Of a stretch of 13,747 nt of DNA, positions 1 to 5,621 are shown piece after piece. The notes under the pieces are model-generated. The model was given only the letters and a program-made list of their open reading frames with translations, did no database searches and was not told the DNA's origin. The stretch is from Thoreauomyces humboldtii. Taxonomy: Eukaryota; Chytridiomycota; Chytridiomycetes; Spizellomycetales; Powellomycetaceae. Location: NCBI GenBank assembly GCA_027596035.1, contig JADGJA010000622.1, positions 1-13,747 of the forward strand, written 5' to 3'. The position numbers were made by a program, and so were the translations under genes. Each line of letters starts with the position of its first letter. The first letter of the stretch is position 1.

Positions 1-173
1 CCCCCCCCCCCCCCAACCTTGCTTGAGTCAGGCAGGGATGTCTTTTATCACCCGAAACAGCGGGGTCTCTGCTTACCGGTACATTGATGTGCCCGCCGAG
101 TATGATAGTCACCAGTTCATTATATACAAGTAGGCCGCATGTTGTGGTGGAGGGGCGACACTCGTTTCGAGCG
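1..173. other. 3' flank of TTI1 with poly-C run at window edge
   Basis: Bases 1-14 are all C. The remainder is 3' flank of TTI1 with no gene that I can support. The C-run is not a TTAGGG-type telomere repeat; it could be a genuine homopolymer or an assembly edge. Confidence 0.6.
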
Positions 174-3100
174 CTACCTGCTCCAAACCGCTGTCCCCGA
201 GAGCGGCGCATGACACCACTCTCTTCCGTGCTCGCCCAGGCTAAGCCCTTCCTCCCCGAAGAGATCTCTCAAAAGATTTGTCCCGCATTCGATCCCCGCC
301 CTGTCGGTGCGGGCAGTCATCCATGCGGGAACCTTGGTGATCCTCCCTCGTCCGTCCACGACCTTCCTGGCTCCCAACATTCCAGCCCATACACCCAACC
401 AGACAGCGTCCACCTCGGAGCCCTTCGCGCACGCCCTGACGACCTCGCCTCCAGCGAGCCTGATGGCCTCGTCCTCATCCCCGAGACACCTCACACCGAG
501 GTCCAGGAACCTTCTCACGACGTCCCCGGTCAGCTCGACGGTCGCGACCATTTCCGCGACGAACCCGAGGATCTCCGAGACCATCCTCCTCTCACCCCTC
601 GTCCTGGCCGTCCTCCCGAGTCGGACGTCGACGACGGTCTCCACCCGACCGACGACGTCGTCCCGAACCCGTTTGGCCACGAACCCTTTGCTGGCGACGC
701 GACAGAGCGTGCCGATGCATCGCATGGCTTCCTCCACTACCCACGTCTCTCCGTCCCCGAGGCGTCGCGCGACCGAGGGCCACAGACGGTGCACGGTGGG
801 ATCCCGGTCCGTGGCGGAGAGGAGGGGGAGGCCAACGGAGAGGGTGGAGAGGATGAGGTGACGCAGACGGTACGTCGGGGTCGGGAGGAGGTACACGAGC
901 TTGGACAGGATCTTGAGCGTGAGGGTTTCGGAATGGGTTTTCGGTGGTGGATCGGGTTTGCTTTGATCGTGGGCGGTATCTGGCTGAGAATCTGGGTCGT
1001 GTGGTGGTGCGTCCATCGCGGGTGAGTTGAGAGGTGATGTCCCATCATTATCGACGACTCCTTCCTTGCCTCGTTCGGCAAAGTAGCGTTCGATCTCTTC
1101 TATCCTCGTAGCCTGCTTACTGAGGGAAGGAGAGGGGGTGGCCCCCGCTTTCGAGGTTGGACCAAATTTGACGTAGAGCTCGACCATTTCCTTCGAGCAG
1201 CCAGCGAACTCATCTGACACAGACGACGTTGAGGGGCTTGGTGGATCTTTATCTGAATCCGTCGATTCCTCCTTGTCCATTCCCTCGGCTATGGTCTCGA
1301 TCAGCTGGGCGAGACACGCGACGAGGGCCAGACATAGGCCTTCGCTCCTCGAATGCCACGCGTCCACCGCGTCGAGGATCTCGTCCACGGAATCGTCCAT
1401 GAACGGGACCACCTCGGGTCCGGCGATCCTGACCGCCGCGCAGAGGACCAGACACGCCCTCGGGTTCGAACTGACGTGTCTGAGCTTCCTGCTCACGACG
1501 TTGACGACGTAGTCGACGTTGTCCAGTATCAGCTCGATCACGGGCATGGAGGAGGAGGGTCGCTTCGGGTACCCGCAAGCGAGAGCCACGACGTCGAGTG
1601 CTGTGGCAGCCGATTCCGAGACTGCCGAGTTAGCGTCTCCCGAGTTCTCGAGCAGGATGTACAGGGCCTCCATGAGCAAGACCTGAACGTCTTGCCCAAG
1701 GATCTGAGCTTGTGTCGCCATCCCTTCCAGAAGAAGACACGTTTTCAAGATCACGGCATTGTAGTCCTGCATCGTTCGCTGCCTGGGAGCACCGATCGAA
1801 GGTATCTGCGAGCCTGGCAATGTGAGTGCTTGAAGATCCTGATGAAGTTTCGAGTCGTCGATGCTGGTCGTGTCATCCCAAAGCGAGGAGTGCACGTAGT
1901 CGCGCATGACAGACCTCGCCAATTTGTTGATACTCCGCAGGTTCGCATTCCGTAACGCAATGTCATGTGCATCCCAAACGGCATTGACGCCGACACCAGC
2001 AGCCCCGAGGGTGATCTCGTTGACAATCTTGATAGCCTGAGCCTGGAAGTCTTCCAGGGAGACGGAACGGACATGGACGAGGAAGTGGTCGACAAGGTGA
2101 TTTGCGTTTCCGTAGAATCCTAGCAACCGACACATCTGACTCAGCGCTGCCTCCACTCTGTCATCTCTGAAGTGCTGGTACCTCTTGCGCGGGAACCTGT
2201 GCGTTTCCATTGCGTCCGCGTGCCTGACATGGGAATCCTTGGCGGCGGAGAGCAACGCGAGGTTGCTACTGGCGGTTCGATCTTCCACGAGCTTCACGTT
2301 GGAGATGTCGAACGTCCATATCCGAAGCAAGGCTATGGACATTCTCGCCAGCACGGTGCTCATGGACGTCCGAATACCGTCCTTCAAAAGAAGCAGGTAC
2401 CCGTTGATGACTTGCAGCGCCTCGTGCTTCTTCCGATCGTCCGGTTGCATGACATGATGCGGAAGCGCCGTCATCATGGCGTAAAAGTTCTTTTTCAGGA
2501 TGGCAGTCAGCGAGTATTGGCCTCTGATGGCAAGTGAGACGGCCTCGAGCTGGTTGCGGCATTCCGTCGCCACCTGAGGAAAGTCGTCGTTCAAGTAGCC
2601 TACGAGCGTCTCAACTAGGATGGGGGTTGAGGAAACCATGCTGCGAGGGCATCGTAGAATGATGCGAGATGAGAACTGCAGAAACGCGAGACGTACACGC
2701 CAGTTTTCGTGATGTCGTATCGTGAACGAGTTTGCGAAAAGCCTGTTGAGCCTGACGACTGTGGTCGTGTGCCATTGATCGTCTCGTACGACGACCCGTC
2801 CTCGACTTTCACGAGTCGGCGAGGGGGAGGGCTTGGCCGCGCTCGAGGTATCCAGAGCAGAGCCAGGCTCTTTGGCCATGGTGACCAGGTCCTCCCACTC
2901 GACTACATCCTTGGCGAGAAACTGAGCGCAAGCACGATCGTTCATGGCGAGATCGACCATGGCACCGAAGGTCTCCAGACACCCGACGATGATTCGATGG
3001 CTCTGCTTCTCGTCCCGAACCATCACCCTGACCAAGGTGGATCCAACGGCCGGAAGGAACTGCGAGACGTGATCAGCGTCATGCACGCAAACGGCCAGGT

Positions 3101-3806
3101 CGCGAAGCACGCGCAAGGCGGCCACCTGGAGATCCACGTTGCGGTCAATGTCGATGACCTCGAGGAGAACGAGCACGAGGTGCGCGAGCGTGGGCTGGTA
3201 CTCTGGCCGGTCGAGACGCTTGAAGATTTCGGTTTCTGGTTTCGAGGGCTCTCGCTGGATGGTCGGATCGTTCTCGGCTGGAATGTCGACTCTTTGCAGG
3301 AGCTCGCTTAGACATTCCACGCCGACGGCCCTTAGCTCCTCTGGCGGGTTCGATTGGTTGGCAGGTTTCTTGACTCCCAGAGTGCCGATCCTTCCCCGTT
3401 CGATCAGTAGAGGAAGAGTTACGAGGAGCTCCCGATACATGTGCAAAGGCATTGCTCCCGGCGAGGCACCCTTTAGGAGGGCAAGTAGACACGTAAGGGC
3501 CCCTTCCACCGCGGCGAAGGCCGGAGAGGGTGCTTGGAGAAGCTGGAGGATGGGAGCGCAGATGTATTCGAAAAGGCCATCGAGCACCAGAGGGCCGTGG
3601 TCGGAGGAGGCTGAGAGGTGTGATATTGTGGACAGGAGTGCGGCGAGGGGTTGTGCTGCTGCTGGGTCCTTGTGAGTTCCTGCTCCGGGAGAAGCGCACT
3701 GCATCAAACGGACGCAGTCTGGCCTGAGACGCTGGAACGCCTGTTGCCTGAGTACTGCGATCTGCGTGGCCGACACATGCTGCTGGTCATGAATGGAAGT
3801 TGTCAT
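174..3806 (-). CDS. TTI1: TTI1-like HEAT-repeat protein (TTT co-chaperone complex subunit)
   Basis: Single open frame of 1210 aa from ATG at 3806 to TAG at 174-176. The frame stays open upstream to a GTG, but the ATG has A at -3 (CACCATGA), and homology to the TTI1 N-terminus (QAFQRLRPDCVRL, about residues 22-34) begins just after it. The protein is almost all amphipathic helix, as expected for HEAT/ARM solenoids. The C-terminal family block, about residues 979-1030 (YRLRHLIL, then RLWPSVARRL), resembles human TTI1 in spacing and content. A Ser/Pro/Asp-rich linker at about 860-955 looks disordered. In known systems TTI1 binds TEL2 and TTI2 and, with HSP90/R2TP, matures PIKKs (TOR, ATM/Tel1, ATR/Mec1, TRRAP) in cytoplasm and nucleus. 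The family is usually about 1000-1100 aa, so this one is slightly long. It has no recognisable intron, unlike its three neighbours. Family call is by remembered similarity, not a search. Confidence 0.88.
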   Translation of the reverse strand: MTTSIHDQQHVSATQIAVLRQQAFQRLRPDCVRLMQCASPGAGTHKDPAAAQPLAALLSTISHLSASSDHGPLVLDGLFEYICAPILQLLQAPSPAFAAVEGALTCLLALLKGASPGAMPLHMYRELLVTLPLLIERGRIGTLGVKKPANQSNPPEELRAVGVECLSELLQRVDIPAENDPTIQREPSKPETEIFKRLDRPEYQPTLAHLVLVLLEVIDIDRNVDLQVAALRVLRDLAVCVHDADHVSQFLPAVGSTLVRVMVRDEKQSHRIIVGCLETFGAMVDLAMNDRACAQFLAKDVVEWEDLVTMAKEPGSALDTSSAAKPSPSPTRESRGRVVVRDDQWHTTTVVRLNRLFANSFTIRHHENWRVRLAFLQFSSRIILRCPRSMVSSTPILVETLVGYLNDDFPQVATECRNQLEAVSLAIRGQYSLTAILKKNFYAMMTALPHHVMQPDDRKKHEALQVINGYLLLLKDGIRTSMSTVLARMSIALLRIWTFDISNVKLVEDRTASSNLALLSAAKDSHVRHADAMETHRFPRKRYQHFRDDRVEAALSQMCRLLGFYGNANHLVDHFLVHVRSVSLEDFQAQAIKIVNEITLGAAGVGVNAVWDAHDIALRNANLRSINKLARSVMRDYVHSSLWDDTTSIDDSKLHQDLQALTLPGSQIPSIGAPRQRTMQDYNAVILKTCLLLEGMATQAQILGQDVQVLLMEALYILLENSGDANSAVSESAATALDVVALACGYPKRPSSSMPVIELILDNVDYVVNVVSRKLRHVSSNPRACLVLCAAVRIAGPEVVPFMDDSVDEILDAVDAWHSRSEGLCLALVACLAQLIETIAEGMDKEESTDSDKDPPSPSTSSVSDEFAGCSKEMVELYVKFGPTSKAGATPSPSLSKQATRIEEIERYFAERGKEGVVDNDGTSPLNSPAMDAPPHDPDSQPDTAHDQSKPDPPPKTHSETLTLKILSKLVYLLPTPTYRLRHLILSTLSVGLPLLSATDRDPTVHRLWPSVARRLGDGETWVVEEAMRCIGTLCRVASKGFVAKRVRDDVVGRVETVVDVRLGRTARTRGERRMVSEILGFVAEMVATVELTGDVVRRFLDLGVRCLGDEDEAIRLAGGEVVRACAKGSEVDAVWLGVWAGMLGARKVVDGRGRITKVPAWMTARTDRAGIECGTNLLRDLFGEEGLSLGEHGREWCHAPLSGTAVWSR

Positions 3807-3917
3807 GGTGTGGAGAATATCATGGGGAGCAGATTGTTTGGACGAAGGGTCAGGGACGCACCACACCCGCCTGAGGTGGAGAGGGGTCTCGAGAAGGCAC
3901 TTGGGGACCGAGGGACA

Positions 3918-3949
3918 GGTGAGTCATGGTGAGTCATGGTGACTGACTG
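3918..3949. promoter_or_regulatory. Tandem TGAGTCA (bZIP, Gcn4/AP-1-type) sites
   Basis: Three successive 10-bp units: GGTGAGTCAT, GGTGAGTCAT, then a degenerate GGTGACTGAC. Perfect TGAGTCA cores sit at 3920-3926 and 3930-3936, one helical turn apart and about 115 bp upstream of the TTI1 ATG. TGASTCA is the established Gcn4/AP-1 core; use here is inferred. Confidence 0.45.
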
Positions 3950-4046
3950 CCTTTCTTGGACATCAACTAGCATCGCCACCCCTGTTCATCCATGTGGGAG
4001 TCTTCCATGGGAATTCTCGCCTCTGGAAATGAAGAAGAAAAATTTT

Positions 4047-4057
4047 AAAAAAAAAAA
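4047..4057. repeat. Poly(dA:dT) tract
   Basis: Eleven consecutive A, preceded by AAAAATTTT, in otherwise GC-rich sequence. Such tracts commonly mark nucleosome-depleted fungal promoters. Confidence 0.7.
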
Positions 4058-4460
4058 CAAGGGGAATGGAAAAGGGATCCTCCAGTGAAAAAGCCTTGCC
4101 GCAAAAGCGTCTGGTCCATACGACCACACGCGCGGGCCCTCCTCTTCCCCTTTGGGCAAAGAATTGGTCCTTGGATCTCTGTGTGTGGAACGTTTCGCTT
4201 GGTGGGATCCTCCTCTCTCAAAACCGCAGGAAGGCTCCTCCCCACACTCCGGTTGGTTCCACACATCACAGGTCTCGGCGAAACGATGATTGATGAACGA
4301 TCGGATCTCTCTCCGTCTCTTCTGTCTTTTGGAGCTTCCCCGATCCCACACTTCGGAAATCCTCTCGCTCAGCCAAAACCGTCTCGTTGACACCACCGGC
4401 ACCAAAGAGGGTCATACTGCCTGTTCCCTCTGAGTCCTTCCGAACCTCAGTCCTCTCAGA

Positions 4461-5234
4461 ATGACGCTCTTGGACTTTTTCAACAAACACCGCGAGTTGA
4501 GGGTGGGTCATGCTCGTTCACGTCCAGCAGCCGTGGAGCAACTGTGCAGTGCAGGCAACCTAACTGGCTGTTCCCCCCACCTGCAGCGCATAGAAAAGTA
4601 TACCAAACGAAGAAAGGACGCCGACACGTCCCCCGTCCCCTCCGTGACAGCTCTGAAGATTCCAAAGCCATCATACAAGTGGGACACAGAGCGACACGCC
4701 CAGGAATACTACTCGGTCCCCATAGCAAAGACACCCGTCGTCCAACGGACCGGAGATGCTGGCTACTCGACGATGGGACGACCGCGCAGCATGGCCGCAG
4801 GTCCAGCCACCGCGCCTCCGCAAGGACAGGGCATCCTCATCGTCCTTGCGGACGACGACGATGACGAGGCAGACGGCCGCGACCACCCCTCCTACTCCTC
4901 GATCCGGAATCCTCGTCTGGCCCACGCCCAGGACCAGGAGAGAAGGGCGACCACGCGAGGGACGGTCTCGTTCGACTCTCCGCGGGAATATGATCGCGCT
5001 CTGCAGGCACGGCTAGCTCGCACCGGCACCACCAACAAGCGGTCGAGCATCTTCTGGAAGGGTTACAAAGGTCAGTCCATTCCCAAGGACGACACGACCG
5101 TCCGTTCCTCCGAGGACTACAACAAGCTGGACGGATATGCGAGGAGAAGAGGGTAATTCTTTTCTGCTCTTAAACGTCGATCGGGTCTGCCGCTTGTTGA
5201 CTAACCGGTTGCCTATGGTTTGAGCAGGTACTGA
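4461..5234 (+). CDS. Uncharacterised basic, largely disordered protein (about 204 aa, three exons)
   Basis: I do not recognise this family. Best model: exons 4461-4502, 4587-5152 and 5228-5234 (TGA at 5232-5234), giving 204 aa. Without splicing the frame reads 231 aa and stops at 5154-5156, inside a well-formed intron. Visible features are a short N-terminal helix (MTLLDFFNKHRELR) running into a basic stretch (RIEKYTKRRK, 15-24), a hydrophobic run followed by acid (ILIVLADDDDDE, about 97-108), Ser/Arg-rich low complexity, and an aromatic/basic tail ending RRRGY. No transmembrane segment or signal peptide is evident. It is divergent from TTI1 and 387 bp upstream of LRGUK on the same strand. 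Two consecutive CTCAG strings just before the ATG could be acceptors of a 5'UTR intron, so the first exon may not be complete. Coding status rests on open frame plus two good introns; function unknown. Confidence 0.62.
4503..4586 (+). other. Intron 1 of the 4461 gene
   Basis: 84 nt, GTGGGT donor, CTAAC branch site at 4560-4564, C-rich tract, CTGCAG acceptor. Phase 0 and exactly 28 codons without a stop, so retention would insert 28 residues rather than break the protein. Confidence 0.72.
5153..5227 (+). other. Intron 2 of the 4461 gene
   Basis: 75 nt, GTAATT donor, CTAAC branch at 5201-5205, GAGCAG acceptor. Splicing adds only one residue (Tyr) before TGA, so retained and spliced forms differ by a single C-terminal residue. 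Confidence 0.7.
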
Positions 5235-5621
5235 TCCTCCTGCTTCCATGCCTGCTACTTACGATACCCGCACCTTGTTATTCAAGAACCTCGTCATTTT
5301 CTCTTACCTTTTGTAGCGCTGGCACGCTTTCCGTGTAACTTGTACCTCGTAGTTTCTTGGGGCCATCGAGCCTCAAGAATTGACTTTGAAATATCCATAA
5401 TAATAATGTACAGGGTTGACATGTACTTGTATGGCGAGCCCAGTCGGCACGTTGATTACGCGAACTCCTCTTGTGATTTTGGACAGGTCACTGTCCGTTT
5501 CCCGGACTCTGCCCTCTCCTCTCCTTGAACTTTCTTGCCACCATCATCAAGCCGCACCCTAGAGTGCTGCTCCGACGTGCATCAGGCTATCGTATTATCG
5601 TTCGCAATCTCCTCAGATTCA
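5235..5621. other. Intergenic: 3' end of the 4461 gene and LRGUK promoter/leader
   Basis: 387 bp without a supported gene. It contains an A/T-rich patch near 5386-5408 (ATCCATAATAATAATGTA) that may hold 3'-end signals, and a CT-rich stretch at about 5495-5525 ahead of LRGUK. Short frames here lack ATG starts or domain content. Confidence 0.55.

Larger units (their letters stand above)
3807..4460. promoter_or_regulatory. Divergent promoter region between TTI1 and the 4461 gene
   Basis: 654 bp between two divergent start codons. It holds a pair of TGAGTCA sites near TTI1, an A-rich block with an 11-A run at 4047-4057 that could exclude nucleosomes, and pyrimidine-rich sequence approaching 4461. 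A 139-codon minus-strand frame (3986-4405) lies here but has no recognisable domain and I do not call it. Confidence 0.6.

Noticed and set aside
1..14. Poly-C as a telomere or mobile-element end
   Set aside because: No repeat unit, inverted repeat or target duplication accompanies it; homopolymer or assembly edge is simpler.
84..1025. 313-codon plus-strand frame opposite the 3' end of TTI1
   Set aside because: It begins at TTG, is Pro/Asp/Gly/Arg low-complexity, and mirrors GC-rich codons of TTI1 on the other strand. The same applies to frames at 307-861, 1353-1955, 2709-3311 and 3139-3675.
3807..3866. 20-codon N-terminal extension of TTI1
   Set aside because: It would need a GTG start. The ATG at 3806 has a good context and family similarity starts only after it.
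3986..4405. 139-codon minus-strand frame in the divergent promoter
   Set aside because: No recognisable domain, runs through the poly(A) tract as a Phe/Lys-rich tail, and has no splice or expression support.
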